A stretch of 17,590 nucleotides of DNA from an uncultured Novosphingobium sp. (GTDB lineage Bacteria; Pseudomonadota; Alphaproteobacteria; Sphingomonadales; Sphingomonadaceae). The notes beneath the pieces are model-generated. The model ran no database searches, was not told the origin of the DNA, and was given only the letters and a program-made list of their open reading frames with translations. A program made the position numbers and the translations under genes. Where the stretch lies: positions 1-17,590 of the forward strand of contig CAMPIM010000081.1 of the NCBI GenBank assembly GCA_946886365.1. The letters are read 5' to 3'. This document shows, piece by piece, positions 1-8,236 of this stretch (position 1 is the first letter of the stretch; every line of letters begins with the position of its first letter).

Positions 1-602
1 TCGACCAGATCCTCGTCATGCTCCACCCCTTCATGCCCTTCATCACCGAAGAGCTGTGGAACCTGACTGGCACCCGTGAGACGGAACTGATCGTCGCTCG
101 CTGGCCGCAGGCGCTCTATGCCGTCGATAGCGAGGCGCAGGCAGAGATTGACTGGCTGATCCGCTTGATCAGCGCGATGCGCACGGCGCGAACGGAACTC
201 AACGTGCCGCCGGGCGCCAAGCTGAATGTCGTAGTCAGCGAAGCGTCGGAAGAAACGCGACGCCGCATCGATCGGCAGGGGGCGGCCCTGGCGCGCTTGG
301 GACGGGTGGAGAGCCTGTCCTTTGGCGATAGCGTAGCTGGTGGCGCGGCGCAGATCGTTGTCGATGAGGCGACCTTCATCCTCCCGCTGGAGGGCGTGAT
401 CGACATCGCTGCGGAAAAGGCGAGGCTGGCAAAGGCTCTCGCCGCTGCGGAAAAGGAACGGGATTCGCTTTCCGGGCGTCTTTCCAATCCGAGTTTCGTG
501 GAAAAGGCCAAGCCCGAGGCGGTGGCCAAGGCGCGTGAAGATCATGCCGAGAAAACCGCGGAGGCGGACAGGTTGGCGGCGGCGCTGGATCGTCTGGCCT
601 GA
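1..602 (+). CDS. valS: Valine--tRNA ligase, C-terminal end (5' partial)
   Basis: This is the last 199 codons of valyl-tRNA synthetase; the gene starts left of the window and the first whole codon is at position 3. The enzyme charges tRNA-Val with valine in the cytoplasm. The visible part opens with the conserved anticodon-binding-domain segment [12 protein letters not shown]. It ends in an Ala/Glu/Lys-rich coiled coil over roughly the last 70 residues, which is the tRNA-binding C-terminal arm typical of ValRS. The catalytic core (HIGH and KMSKS motifs) is outside the window. The gene stops with TGA, and a same-strand MATE transporter gene starts 35 bases later, so the two may be cotranscribed. 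The family call is very secure. Confidence 0.95.
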   Translation, partial: DQILVMLHPFMPFITEELWNLTGTRETELIVARWPQALYAVDSEAQAEIDWLIRLISAMRTARTELNVPPGAKLNVVVSEASEETRRRIDRQGAALARLGRVESLSFGDSVAGGAAQIVVDEATFILPLEGVIDIAAEKARLAKALAAAEKERDSLSGRLSNPSFVEKAKPEAVAKAREDHAEKTAEADRLAAALDRLA

Positions 603-637
603 TCGGTTAATGATGAAGCGCTTAGGGGAGGGCAAGA

Positions 638-2089
638 ATGGCGGCAGGGAAGCGTGAAACAAGGGACCTGGTAAACGGGCCTATCGCGTCGTCCTTGCTG
701 GTCTTTGCCGTGCCGACGCTTGCGTCCAACGTGCTTCAGTCATTGAATGGATCGATCAACGCGATCTGGGTCGGCCGCTTTCTGGGCGCGCAGGCTCTTG
801 CCGCCACGGCGAACGCGAACATCACCATGTTCCTGATGTTTTCCATAGTGTTCGGATTCGGCATGGCATCGACCGTGGTGATCGCCCAGGCGGCGGGACG
901 GGGCGATCTGGATGCCGCCCGCCGGTCCTTCGGGTCAGCGACGGGCTTTTGCACCATATTGGGCACCGTTGTCGCTGCGGCCGGATGGGCTGCATCGCCC
1001 GCAATGTTGCACCTGCTGGGAACGCCTGCCGAAGCATTTGACATGGCGCTGATCTATCTGCGCGTGATTTTCATTGCGATGCCCGCAACGTTGATCAGCG
1101 TCATGATGATGATGGGATTGCGGGGAGCTGGGGACGCGCGCACGCCGTTGATCTTCATGTTCGTCAGCGTCGGGATCGATCTGGTGCTGAACCCGGTATT
1201 CATCCTTGGGCTGGGGCCGATTCCGGCGATGGGCATCGGCGGATCAGCGGCGGCCACGGCGACCGCCGGCATCGCCAGCCTGCTTGGCCTGATCTTCTAT
1301 GTCTATGCCAAGGACCTGCCGCTGCGTTTGCGAGGGCAGGAGCTGCGCTATCTGATCCCGGCGCCGGACCAATTGCGTATCCTGCTGGGCAAAGGGTTGC
1401 CGATGGGGCTTCAGATGATCGTCATGTCGGCGGTTGGCCTGATGATCATTGGTCTGGTTAACCGCGAAGGGCTTATCGTTACGGCGGCTTATGGCGCGGC
1501 GCAGCAGATCTGGACCTATTTGCAGATGCCTGCGATGGCCATGGGTGCGGCTGTCAGCGCCATGGCGGCGCAAAATATCGGTGCGGGCCGGTGGGACAGG
1601 ATTGGCCGGATTACCGCTTATGGATTGGGCTATCTGCTGCTGATTACGGGCGCGATGATTGGCGTGATCCTGTTGTTTCACGCGCCGTTGCTCTCGCTCT
1701 TCCTTGGCGACAACAGGGCCGCGATCGATGCCGCCTGGAAAATGCAGTTGCTTGCGACCTGGAGCTATATGCTGTTCGGCGCGACGATGATCTTGTTCGG
1801 GGTGATGCGGGCGAATGGCGTCGTGGTGAGGCCGCTATTGATCCTTACCGTCACGTTGTTCGGCGTTCGCCTTGGCTTTTATCACTTCAGCTATCCGTAT
1901 CTAGGCGCCAATGCCTTGTGGTTGAGCTTCCCTGTGAGTTCGGGATCAGCCCTTCTGATTGCAGGTCTCGCCTATCTGCAGGGCGGCTGGCGCAAGGCGA
2001 CGCTGCTCGTCCCCGTGCATGAGGAAGAGTGCCGGGAAAGCATCAGCGCGGAGAGTGAACCCGCAGGGCGGTTCGCACCTGCGGGCTGA
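638..2089 (+). CDS. MATE family efflux transporter (NorM/DinF-like)
   Basis: This 483-residue inner-membrane protein belongs to the multidrug and toxin extrusion family, which exports drugs or metabolites by Na+ or H+ antiport. The sequence is hydrophobic with about twelve membrane helices in two similar halves. The N-terminus (GPIASSLLVFAVPTLASNVL) and the nearby helix with WVGRFLGAQALAA match the first MATE repeat, and a second such block begins near residue 255 (GKGLPMGLQM). The length is normal for the family. The ATG at 638 is preceded by a purine-rich GGGGAGGG ribosome site. The last 30 residues are hydrophilic and not conserved. The substrate cannot be told from sequence. The gene follows valS closely and ends 3 bases from the stop of the convergent HerA-like gene. 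Confidence 0.93.
   Translation: MAAGKRETRDLVNGPIASSLLVFAVPTLASNVLQSLNGSINAIWVGRFLGAQALAATANANITMFLMFSIVFGFGMASTVVIAQAAGRGDLDAARRSFGSATGFCTILGTVVAAAGWAASPAMLHLLGTPAEAFDMALIYLRVIFIAMPATLISVMMMMGLRGAGDARTPLIFMFVSVGIDLVLNPVFILGLGPIPAMGIGGSAAATATAGIASLLGLIFYVYAKDLPLRLRGQELRYLIPAPDQLRILLGKGLPMGLQMIVMSAVGLMIIGLVNREGLIVTAAYGAAQQIWTYLQMPAMAMGAAVSAMAAQNIGAGRWDRIGRITAYGLGYLLLITGAMIGVILLFHAPLLSLFLGDNRAAIDAAWKMQLLATWSYMLFGATMILFGVMRANGVVVRPLLILTVTLFGVRLGFYHFSYPYLGANALWLSFPVSSGSALLIAGLAYLQGGWRKATLLVPVHEEECRESISAESEPAGRFAPAG
2060..2085. terminator. Weak inverted repeat at the end of the MATE gene
   Basis: Two perfect 8-base arms (CCCGCAGG at 2060-2067 and CCTGCGGG at 2078-2085) are separated by 10 bases and lie inside the last codons of the MATE gene, just before two convergent stop codons. 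A hairpin here could help stop transcription from either side, but no T-run follows on either strand, so it is not a standard intrinsic terminator. No other terminator-like element is visible between this gene and its neighbour. Confidence 0.3.
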
Positions 2090-2092
2090 CGC

Positions 2093-3745
2093 TTATCGTC
2101 CCTGGCTGCGCCAGCGGGTGATGGTGCGGTCGAGAATGTCTGCCTCTCCACCGGACTGACGCCAAAGATCCGTGAAGCTCGGATCGCCCGATGCGGGCCG
2201 CCGGTGCTCTTCCAGATTGTCCAGCGCGACGCGGATGGGCACTGCGACACCCTCACCGCAGATGATCGCCTCTCGATTGCGGAGCGCGGGAATGGAGTCG
2301 AGGAAGCCGCGTGCGCCTTCGGGCATGGCGGCCTTCACGAATGCCTGGTCGCGATCATTGTTGAGGCGCATGGAAATGATGGTGCCGCATTGCGACAGCA
2401 CGCCTTCGGCGAGGTCTGACGGTCGCTGCGTGATGAGGCCGAGCGATACGCCATATTTACGACCTTCCTTGGCTATGCGCTCCAGGATGCGGCGCACGGC
2501 CTGGCCGTTGCCGGTGGTTGTGCTCGGAATATAGCGGTGCGCCTCTTCGCAGACGAGCAGGATCGGCCGCTGAGCCTCGTCCCGCGCCCAAATGGCATAG
2601 TCGAAGACTAGACGGGACAGTACCGATACCACCACGGAGGTGATGTCCGACGGCATGGCCGACACGTCGATGATCGAAATCGGCTTCCCGCCCGATGGCA
2701 GGCGGAAGATCTTTGCCAGAAATTCCTGCATCGTGTCCGCGACGAGCATGCCTGAGAACATGAAGCTGTAACGCGGGTCCGCCTTGATCTCATCGATCTT
2801 GGTCTTGAGCCGCATATAGGGGAGGGCGCCCGTGCCCTTGTCCAACTTCCCCATCTCATTTTGCAGGATGTTGGTGAGGTCCGACAGCAGGTAGGGGATA
2901 GGCGAATCGACGGTCAGCCTGCCGATGCTTTCCGCGAGCCGGTTCTTCTGCCGCGCGGCGAGCAGGCATTTTGCCAGAATGTCGCAGTCGACCGTGCGAT
3001 CGGAGCCTTCGGAGGTGACGAATACCTCGCAATGCTCCTCGAAATTCATCAGCCAGTAGGGCAGCGCGAGGTTGCCTACGTCGAAGACCGCGCCATTCTG
3101 GGCAAAGGCCGCACCATATTCGCCATGCGGATCGACCATCACGATATGGCCTTCGGGCGACAGGTCGCAAATGCGGTGAAGAATGAGAGCGGCGCTGGTG
3201 GATTTGCCCGTACCGGTCGAACCCAGCAGGGCGAAATGTTTGCCCAGCATCGAATCGACATAGAGCGCGGCACGCGTGTCTGTCGTGGGGTAGACGGTGC
3301 CGATCTGCACGTGGGGCCGGTCATCGGCGGCGTAGATTTGTTGCATGTCGGCGCTGGATACGGGGAAAATTTCCGTGCCCGGCGCAGGATAGCGGGTGAC
3401 GCCGCGACGGAAGTGATGAATGCGGCCGGTAAGCGGTTCCTCGTCACCTTCGCCCAGAAAATCCACGTCAGCGATGATCAGGCCGCTGTCCTGCCGATCC
3501 ATCGTCATGGAGCGCACGCTGGCGATGAGCCACGCACTGCCGACACGCATTTTCACCTGGCTGCCGACCTGGCCCGCCATGGCTGTGCAGGGGTCGCTGT
3601 CATGGGCCAGCGTCGCGATAGAGGCGGCGTCGATCAGCACCTTGGAACTGGAACCGGCTATCTGAAAAACCGCGCCCATGGCGTTGGCTGCGGCAGGCTT
3701 CGTTTGGCCGTGCGTGAATTCGGCAGCTCCCGGCATGTGGCTCAT
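2093..3745 (-). CDS. HerA/DUF87-type hexameric ATPase
   Basis: A 550-residue P-loop ATPase of the HerA/FtsK-like superfamily (DUF87, COG0433). The order is an N-terminal beta-rich HAS-barrel-like region (about 20-155), Walker A GSTGTGKST (175-183), the DPHGEY motif (205-210) that marks HerA proteins, Walker B ILLVCEEAH (395-403) and the sensor TQRP (439-442). Archaeal HerA works with the nuclease NurA in DNA end resection; bacterial relatives are DNA-pumping motors, sometimes paired with nucleases or SIR2 proteins in phage defence. No partner is visible here, so its job is open. The frame stays open upstream to about 4090, but the ATG at 3745 has an excellent AAGGGGGG ribosome site and the extra residues look non-coding. 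The gene is divergent from the acyltransferase and convergent with the MATE gene. Confidence 0.88.
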   Translation of the reverse strand: MSHMPGAAEFTHGQTKPAAANAMGAVFQIAGSSSKVLIDAASIATLAHDSDPCTAMAGQVGSQVKMRVGSAWLIASVRSMTMDRQDSGLIIADVDFLGEGDEEPLTGRIHHFRRGVTRYPAPGTEIFPVSSADMQQIYAADDRPHVQIGTVYPTTDTRAALYVDSMLGKHFALLGSTGTGKSTSAALILHRICDLSPEGHIVMVDPHGEYGAAFAQNGAVFDVGNLALPYWLMNFEEHCEVFVTSEGSDRTVDCDILAKCLLAARQKNRLAESIGRLTVDSPIPYLLSDLTNILQNEMGKLDKGTGALPYMRLKTKIDEIKADPRYSFMFSGMLVADTMQEFLAKIFRLPSGGKPISIIDVSAMPSDITSVVVSVLSRLVFDYAIWARDEAQRPILLVCEEAHRYIPSTTTGNGQAVRRILERIAKEGRKYGVSLGLITQRPSDLAEGVLSQCGTIISMRLNNDRDQAFVKAAMPEGARGFLDSIPALRNREAIICGEGVAVPIRVALDNLEEHRRPASGDPSFTDLWRQSGGEADILDRTITRWRSQGR

Positions 3746-3765
3746 ACACCCCCCTTGAATCTGAT

Positions 3766-3786
3766 TTCCGGCGCGCGCTGCCGGAA
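3766..3786 (-). promoter_or_regulatory. Small hairpin in the leader of the HerA-like gene
   Basis: Perfect 7-base arms (TTCCGGC at 3766-3772 and GCCGGAA at 3780-3786) flank a 7-base loop. They lie 21 bases before the ATG of the HerA-like gene in the 222-base divergent gap (3746-3967). The hairpin would form in the mRNA leader just upstream of the strong ribosome site. I found no convincing -35/-10 pair for either divergent gene in this gap. The function is a guess. Confidence 0.3.
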
Positions 3787-3967
3787 TTCGGCCTGCCTGT
3801 GTAGCCGTACATAGGTAAAGAAATGGCTTATCGCCGACGTTTTGCGCCTGCGATCGCGCGACCCTGTTAACCCCGCTATCGCCACATTCCGCCGCGCGTT
3901 CGGGCACCTGCTCTGGCGCGAATCGTTCGCCATGCGTATCGGCCGCTGACTGCCGTAAGATCAGGAT

Positions 3968-5065
3968 ATGCATTTGACCCAGTTGATGACGGCCGATGCG
4001 GCGCGACGATCCGATGCGATTTCCATAGCTCGGGTTATCTGCATATTGGGTGTGGTCTATGTGCACGCCTGGACCGGGTTGAACGGTCATGACCTGGAAA
4101 TCGCCCGCGGCACACCGCAGGAAAATCTGCGCTGGCTGCTCATGGAAATATTCGGGCGCAGCGCAGTGCCGTTACTGGGCGTCATTTCGGGGTGGCTGGT
4201 GGCGGGATCGTCCCGCGCGCAGAGCTGGTTCCGTCATGTGCTGCAAAAGGCGCGGACGATCCTGTTGCCAATGATCCTGTGGAATGGCCTTGGCATCTTG
4301 CTGGTATCCGGCGCGGCGTGGTCCCTTGGGTTGTCAGCGCCCGTGCCGGTGTCGTTTGACTGGCTGTTTCAGGAGCTGTTCGTCGTGACCCGGAACCCGG
4401 ACATCAACGTGCAGATGCCGTTCCTGCGCGACTTATTCCTGTGCATGGTCATTGCTCCGCTGCTGCTTCGCCTTCCTAGTCGCGTGCTGATTGCCGTTGC
4501 TGCTGTCGCAGCGGTCGCCCAACTTGCGGGATGGGGGCCGCCGGTGCTGATGCGCCCGGCGATCCTGTTTTTCTTCGTGCTGGGCATGATGGCCCGGCGA
4601 ACTGGGCTGGCCGAGCGGGTCGCTGCACTGGGTTGGGCCGCAGCGGCCATGCCATTCCTGTTGCTGATGGCCGTGCAGCTTCATTTTTCCCTGCAAGCGG
4701 CGCAGGGATCGGCCATAGGCGTCGGCTTGCTTGACCTTGCCGTGCGTGTTGCTGCGGCCACCTGTTTCTGGCGGCTGTCCTGGGGGCTGGCGGGAAGCCC
4801 CGTGCGGGGAATGCTGTTGAGGATCGAGCCCTTCGCCTTTCTGCTATTCTGTTCGCATCTGATCCTGATCTGGCTGGGCGGGCCGTTGCTGGGCGTATTG
4901 TTCGGGAAGCTCGGTTCGCCCTTCTATCCCGCTTATCTGTTGATTCAGCCCTTGCTGGTCCTGATCGCGGTCCTGCTGTTGGGATCGCTTCTCAGCCGTG
5001 CCTGGCCGGGTCTGGCCAAGGTGCTGAGTGGAGGACGCTTGCAGGGAGCCTCGGCGGTCAGCTAA
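3968..5065 (+). CDS. Acyltransferase 3 family membrane protein
   Basis: A 365-residue integral membrane protein of the acyltransferase-3 (OafA/OpgC-like) family. These proteins move acetyl or other acyl groups across the inner membrane onto sugars, glycans or antibiotics. Near the N-terminus it has the family pattern: a basic residue, a hydrophobic stretch, then a conserved histidine ([20 protein letters not shown]), followed by about nine or ten membrane helices. The C-terminus is a short Gly/Ser-rich tail. The acceptor cannot be predicted because no glycan genes are nearby. The ATG at 3968 has an AGGA only one base upstream, which is unusually close; the next in-frame ATG, at 3986, has no better site, so the start is uncertain. 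The stop codon overlaps the end of the convergent oxidoreductase gene by 8 bases. Confidence 0.85.
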   Translation: MHLTQLMTADAARRSDAISIARVICILGVVYVHAWTGLNGHDLEIARGTPQENLRWLLMEIFGRSAVPLLGVISGWLVAGSSRAQSWFRHVLQKARTILLPMILWNGLGILLVSGAAWSLGLSAPVPVSFDWLFQELFVVTRNPDINVQMPFLRDLFLCMVIAPLLLRLPSRVLIAVAAVAAVAQLAGWGPPVLMRPAILFFFVLGMMARRTGLAERVAALGWAAAAMPFLLLMAVQLHFSLQAAQGSAIGVGLLDLAVRVAAATCFWRLSWGLAGSPVRGMLLRIEPFAFLLFCSHLILIWLGGPLLGVLFGKLGSPFYPAYLLIQPLLVLIAVLLLGSLLSRAWPGLAKVLSGGRLQGASAVS

Positions 5066-6047
5066 TTGCCTTGGCGGCGGCCATGGCGATTTCCAGGCTA
5101 CGCTTGCGGGCACTGAAATCATGGATTTGCCCGCCGATGATCAATTCATCGACACCCGTCCGCTCTACGAAAGCGGCAAGATCCTCTTGGACCTTGTCCT
5201 GCGTGCCGATCGACGTGGCGCTCAGGACATCCGAAAGCATCGCCTGCGCGCCGGGTGGCAGGCTTTCGAAATAGCCGGGCACGGGTGGTTGTAACTTGCC
5301 CGGCTGCCCCGTGCGGAGACGAACGAAGGCCTGTTGCATGGAGGTGGCGAGCAGCTGCGCTTTTTCCATGCTATCCGCCGCGAATATATTATAGCCTGCC
5401 ATCACATAGGGGCGATCAAGCTGGGCCGATGGCCTGAAGTCGCGACGGTAAACCGCGATCGCGTCCTCAAGCGCGCCAGGAGCGAAATGGGAGGCGAAGG
5501 CATAGGGCAGGCCCAGCGCGGCGGCGAGTTGGGCGCCGTAGAGGCTGGACCCGAGGATCCAAAGTGGCACATCTTCGCCCGCGCCGGGCGTCGCCTGAAA
5601 GCCGAGCCTTCCGTCACCCGCGAAATAGGCCTGCAATTCCAGCACGTCGCGCGGAAATTCATCCGGCCCACCGGAAAGCGTGCGGCGCATGGCTTGAGCC
5701 ACCCGCTGGTCCGATCCGGGCGCGCGGCCTAGCCCAAGGTCTACTCGACCGGGGAAAAGCGCTGCGAGCGTACCGAACTGTTCGGCTATCAGCAGGGGGG
5801 CATGGTTGGGGAGCATGATGCCGCCCGAACCTATGCGGATGGTCGATGTCGCCTGTCCGATATGCGCCAGCACTACCGAAGTTGCGGCCGATGCGATGCC
5901 CGGCATGCCGTGATGTTCGGCAACCCAATAGCGATGGAAGCCGAGTTGTTCAGCATGAACGGCGAAGGCCGCGGCGTTGACGAGGGCTTCGCCAACGGTG
6001 CTTCCTTCAATGACGGGGACGAGGTCCAGAACGGAAAAACGGATCAT
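5058..6047 (-). CDS. LLM class flavin-dependent oxidoreductase (YhbW-like)
   Basis: A 329-residue luciferase-like monooxygenase of the bacterial luciferase TIM-barrel superfamily, group with E. coli YhbW and MsnO8. Such enzymes use reduced FMN to oxidise small organic substrates; the substrate of this group is unknown. Diagnostic segments seen are [12 protein letters not shown] near the start, HRYWVAEHH (38-46), [56 protein letters not shown] and FASHFAP. The length matches the family and the ATG at 6047 fits the usual N-terminus of homologues. No good ribosome site precedes it: the start codon and the bases before it lie in a large hairpin (6036-6076), so initiation may be leaderless or structure-controlled. 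The end overlaps the convergent acyltransferase gene by 8 bases. Confidence 0.93.
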   Translation of the reverse strand: MIRFSVLDLVPVIEGSTVGEALVNAAAFAVHAEQLGFHRYWVAEHHGMPGIASAATSVVLAHIGQATSTIRIGSGGIMLPNHAPLLIAEQFGTLAALFPGRVDLGLGRAPGSDQRVAQAMRRTLSGGPDEFPRDVLELQAYFAGDGRLGFQATPGAGEDVPLWILGSSLYGAQLAAALGLPYAFASHFAPGALEDAIAVYRRDFRPSAQLDRPYVMAGYNIFAADSMEKAQLLATSMQQAFVRLRTGQPGKLQPPVPGYFESLPPGAQAMLSDVLSATSIGTQDKVQEDLAAFVERTGVDELIIGGQIHDFSARKRSLEIAMAAAKAIS

Positions 6048-6076
6048 TGCCCGGATATGGGGCGATGATCCGTTTT
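6036..6076 (-). terminator. Long hairpin, terminator-like, over the oxidoreductase start codon
   Basis: The outer arms are a perfect 12-base inverted repeat (AAAACGGATCAT at 6036-6047 and ATGATCCGTTTT at 6065-6076). After one mismatched pair, an inner 4-base stem (GCCC/GGGC) closes a 7-base loop, so 16 of 17 positions pair. Read leftward, the 3' arm ends in TTTTT, as in an intrinsic terminator, and it lies 28 bases after the stop of the hpt gene. Read rightward it ends in TTTTATTT, so it could act both ways. The 3' arm on the minus strand contains the ATG and first codons of the oxidoreductase. The structure is seen directly; termination is inferred. Confidence 0.65.
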
Positions 6077-6083
6077 ATTTCAA
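6054..6083 (-). promoter_or_regulatory. Candidate promoter for the oxidoreductase, giving a leaderless mRNA
   Basis: On the minus strand TTGAAA (6078-6083, 5/6 match to the sigma70 -35) is followed after 18 bases by CATATC (6054-6059), a weak -10 (3/6). A start 7 bases beyond the -10 would fall exactly on the A of the ATG at 6047. That would yield an mRNA with no leader, and it would avoid carrying the upstream arm of the hairpin. The -10 is poor, so this is a proposal only. Confidence 0.3.
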
Positions 6084-6103
6084 TACCTAGATGTTAGCTA
6101 AGA

Positions 6104-6544
6104 TCAGCCTACGCGGCCGAACCCCTGCGACGGTGGTTCGGATCGGCGGCCAAATGTGGCGGGGCGACGTGCGACCAACGGATTGGAGTCGTGATCGAGG
6201 AGGGACATTGTCTCGGTAAAGCAGGGCCGCAAACTGACGACAACCTCGATCAATTCGTCAGGACCCTCGCGTGTTTCGACGCAGCGGCGCGCGACCATTT
6301 CAATGCGTTCGGCCATGCTGCTCAAGCGATGGGCGCCAAATTGAGCCGATTCGCCCTTCAATGTGTGAGCGGGCGTGACGAGCGCGATGGCATTGCGTTC
6401 GCGGATCGCCTGCTCGATCGCGCCAATGGCCTTGTCGCCATCCTCGCGAAAATAGCTGAGGATCCGGAGAAATGCGCTGCCCAGTTCCGACCGGGACTTT
6501 GCCAGATCGGCCTGATTGACCAGTTCTGCCTCTTGATACGACAC
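6104..6544 (-). CDS. Hpt domain protein (histidine phosphotransfer)
   Basis: A 146-residue protein with a single Hpt four-helix domain, which relays a phosphate between response-regulator receivers and histidine kinases in the cytoplasm. The phospho-acceptor motif AHTLKGES is plain, with the histidine at residue 60, and the length before and after it suits the fold. From about residue 117 a basic, Arg/Pro-rich tail of some 30 residues shows no domain. The start is GTG at 6544, with AGGGAG about 11 bases upstream; no in-frame ATG lies nearby. No kinase or regulator is encoded next to it, so the partners are unknown. It lies 84 bases after the TusA-like gene on the same strand and may share its transcript, ending at the hairpin at 6036-6076. 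Confidence 0.88.
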   Translation of the reverse strand: MSYQEAELVNQADLAKSRSELGSAFLRILSYFREDGDKAIGAIEQAIRERNAIALVTPAHTLKGESAQFGAHRLSSMAERIEMVARRCVETREGPDELIEVVVSLRPCFTETMSLLDHDSNPLVARRPATFGRRSEPPSQGFGRVG

Positions 6545-6628
6545 CCTGTCACACTCCCTGTTTCAGCTTCAGCATAGAAGCCGCGCGTAAACAGCAGGTT
6601 AAGCGGAGGGGTCAGAACAAGGTTGGCG

Positions 6629-6844
6629 TCAGGATTTACGCGATAATTCAAAGCGATCGCCAGCAGCGGCGGAGAAATTCCAGCCATGCTGCCGGGTAAG
6701 CGCCTCCAATTCGCGGGCGGCGTTGGGGTCGTCCGCTTCCACCGTTACCGCATGGGCCGACCGCATAGCGCGGGCGGCGCGCAATGCGGGCCAGGGGCAT
6801 TTCATCCCCCTGGCATTCACATGGGCGGTATCATTTGCTGGCAT
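6629..6844 (-). CDS. TusA/SirA-like sulfurtransferase family protein
   Basis: A 71-residue cytoplasmic protein of the TusA (SirA/YedF/YeeD) fold. The family marker CPxP is present as CPWP, with the cysteine at residue 16, which would carry sulfur as a persulfide in sulfur-relay reactions such as tRNA thiolation or cofactor synthesis. The pattern DARGMKCPxP of true TusA appears as NARGMKCPWP. The exact pathway is unclear because many family members are not TusA itself. The ATG at 6844 lies inside the last codons of der, so the genes overlap by 14 bases in different frames, which suggests translational coupling. It is short compared with TusA (about 80 residues). Confidence 0.82.
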   Translation of the reverse strand: MPANDTAHVNARGMKCPWPALRAARAMRSAHAVTVEADDPNAARELEALTRQHGWNFSAAAGDRFELSRKS

Positions 6845-8210
6845 AGGGATTGCGCGCGCTGCGCAACGTAAGGCGCACAGGCACGGCGCCGAAGCCCAGT
6901 TCCTTGCGGATGCCGTTGAGGAGATAGCGCCGGTAGCTTTCCGGTAGTTCGTCCAGACGGGTGCCGAATAGCACGAAGGTGGGCGGGCGGGTCTTGTTCT
7001 GCGTGATGTAGCGGAGCTTGATCCGCTTGCCGCCGGGCGCGGGGGGCGGGTTGGCCTCCAGCGCGCGTTCGAACCAGCGGTTGAGGATGCCGGTGGAGAC
7101 GCGCTGAGACCAGGCGGTGCGTGTTTCGAAGGCTACGCGGATGAGGTCGTCCAGACCTTTTCCTGTCGCGCCTGACACGGTCATGATCGGCACGCCGCGT
7201 ATCTGCGCCAGGCCGTCGGACAGCGCCTGCTTGATGCCCTGATACAGGGCCGAGCCATGCTCGACCGTGTCCCATTTGTTGAGCGCGACGACGAGGGCGC
7301 GGCCTTCCTCCAGCACCTTGTCGGCGATGCGCAGGTCCTGCGCCTCCAGCCCGCGCGTGGAATCGAGCAGAAGCACAACGACTTCGGCGAAGTTCACAGC
7401 GTTCAGACCGTCCGAAACTGCGAGCTTTTCGAGCTTGTCCTGCACCTTCGCACGCTTGCGCATGCCAGCGGTGTCGATCAGGCGGACGGGGCGGGGTTCA
7501 GCCTCCTCATTGCGGGGGTCTGTCCATGTCCAGTCCACCGCGATGCTATCACGGGTGATGCCTGCTTCGGGGCCGGTGAGCAGACGGTTTTCGCCGAGCA
7601 GCCGGTTGATGAGGGTCGATTTGCCCGCATTGGGACGGCCGACGATGGCGAGCTTGAGCGGAGCGGCCTCCAGATCTGCCTCGCTCGGTTCGGCTTCCTC
7701 TTCTTCCTCATCCTCCCGGTCGATATAGGGGAGGAGCGCCTGGAACAGGTCGGCAAGTCCTTGACCATGTTCGGCGGAAAAGGGGATGGGGTCGCCCATG
7801 CCTAGGCTGAATGCCTCCATCACGCCGTCGTCACCGGCCTTGCCCTCGGCCTTGTTGGCCATCAGCACGACGGGCGCGTCGCCTTCGCGTAGCCAGCGGG
7901 CGATTTCCTCGTCCAACGGGGTGATGCCAGCGCGTGCATCGACGACGAACAGGGCGACATCGGCATTTTCGACCGCCGCCTGCGTCTGCATGCGCATCCG
8001 GCCGGGGAGGGTCTGAGGATCCTCGTCCTCATAACCGGCGGTGTCGATGATGGTGAAATCGACGCCGAGCAGGTTCGCTTGCCCTTCCCGCCGATCGCGC
8101 GTGACGCCGGGCTGGTCATCGACCAGCGCCAGCTTCTTGCCGACGAGCCGGTTGAAGAGGGTGGACTTGCCCACATTGGGCCGCCCTACAATGGCAACTG
8201 TGGGCAGCAT
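6831..8210 (-). CDS. der: GTPase Der (EngA), ribosome assembly
   Basis: A 459-residue double GTPase required for assembly of the 50S ribosomal subunit. The first G domain has G1 GRPNVGKST (9-17), DTAG (56-59) and a G4 of NKAEG (119-123), where the usual Asp is replaced. The second has GRPNAGKST (191-199), DTAG (246-249) and a standard NKWD (311-314). An acidic linker of repeated Glu (about 167-180) joins them, and a KH-like domain fills the last 100 residues. The length is slightly below E. coli Der (490). The ATG at 8210 follows AAAGGA at a rather long distance. The leader contains a 66-base palindrome (8237-8302). The 3' end overlaps the TusA-like gene. The identification is certain. Confidence 0.98.
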   Translation of the reverse strand: MLPTVAIVGRPNVGKSTLFNRLVGKKLALVDDQPGVTRDRREGQANLLGVDFTIIDTAGYEDEDPQTLPGRMRMQTQAAVENADVALFVVDARAGITPLDEEIARWLREGDAPVVLMANKAEGKAGDDGVMEAFSLGMGDPIPFSAEHGQGLADLFQALLPYIDREDEEEEEAEPSEADLEAAPLKLAIVGRPNAGKSTLINRLLGENRLLTGPEAGITRDSIAVDWTWTDPRNEEAEPRPVRLIDTAGMRKRAKVQDKLEKLAVSDGLNAVNFAEVVVLLLDSTRGLEAQDLRIADKVLEEGRALVVALNKWDTVEHGSALYQGIKQALSDGLAQIRGVPIMTVSGATGKGLDDLIRVAFETRTAWSQRVSTGILNRWFERALEANPPPAPGGKRIKLRYITQNKTRPPTFVLFGTRLDELPESYRRYLLNGIRKELGFGAVPVRLTLRSARNPYASK

Positions 8211-8236
8211 GATAGCCCGTTTCCTTTAAAATGACG

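Noticed and set aside
119..124. Possible in-window signs of horizontal transfer, insertion sequences or CRISPR
   Set aside because: Across the whole window there are no transposase or integrase genes, target-site duplications or regularly spaced repeats; gene content and composition look uniform and chromosomal.
2861..3814. A 317-codon open frame on the plus strand opposite the HerA-like gene
   Set aside because: It lies wholly antisense to a gene with clear motifs; its protein shows no recognisable domain and a composition typical of GC-rich antisense frames.
3746..4090. N-terminal extension of the HerA-like frame
   Set aside because: It runs through the divergent gap and into the acyltransferase gene; the strong ribosome site at 3745 explains the real start.
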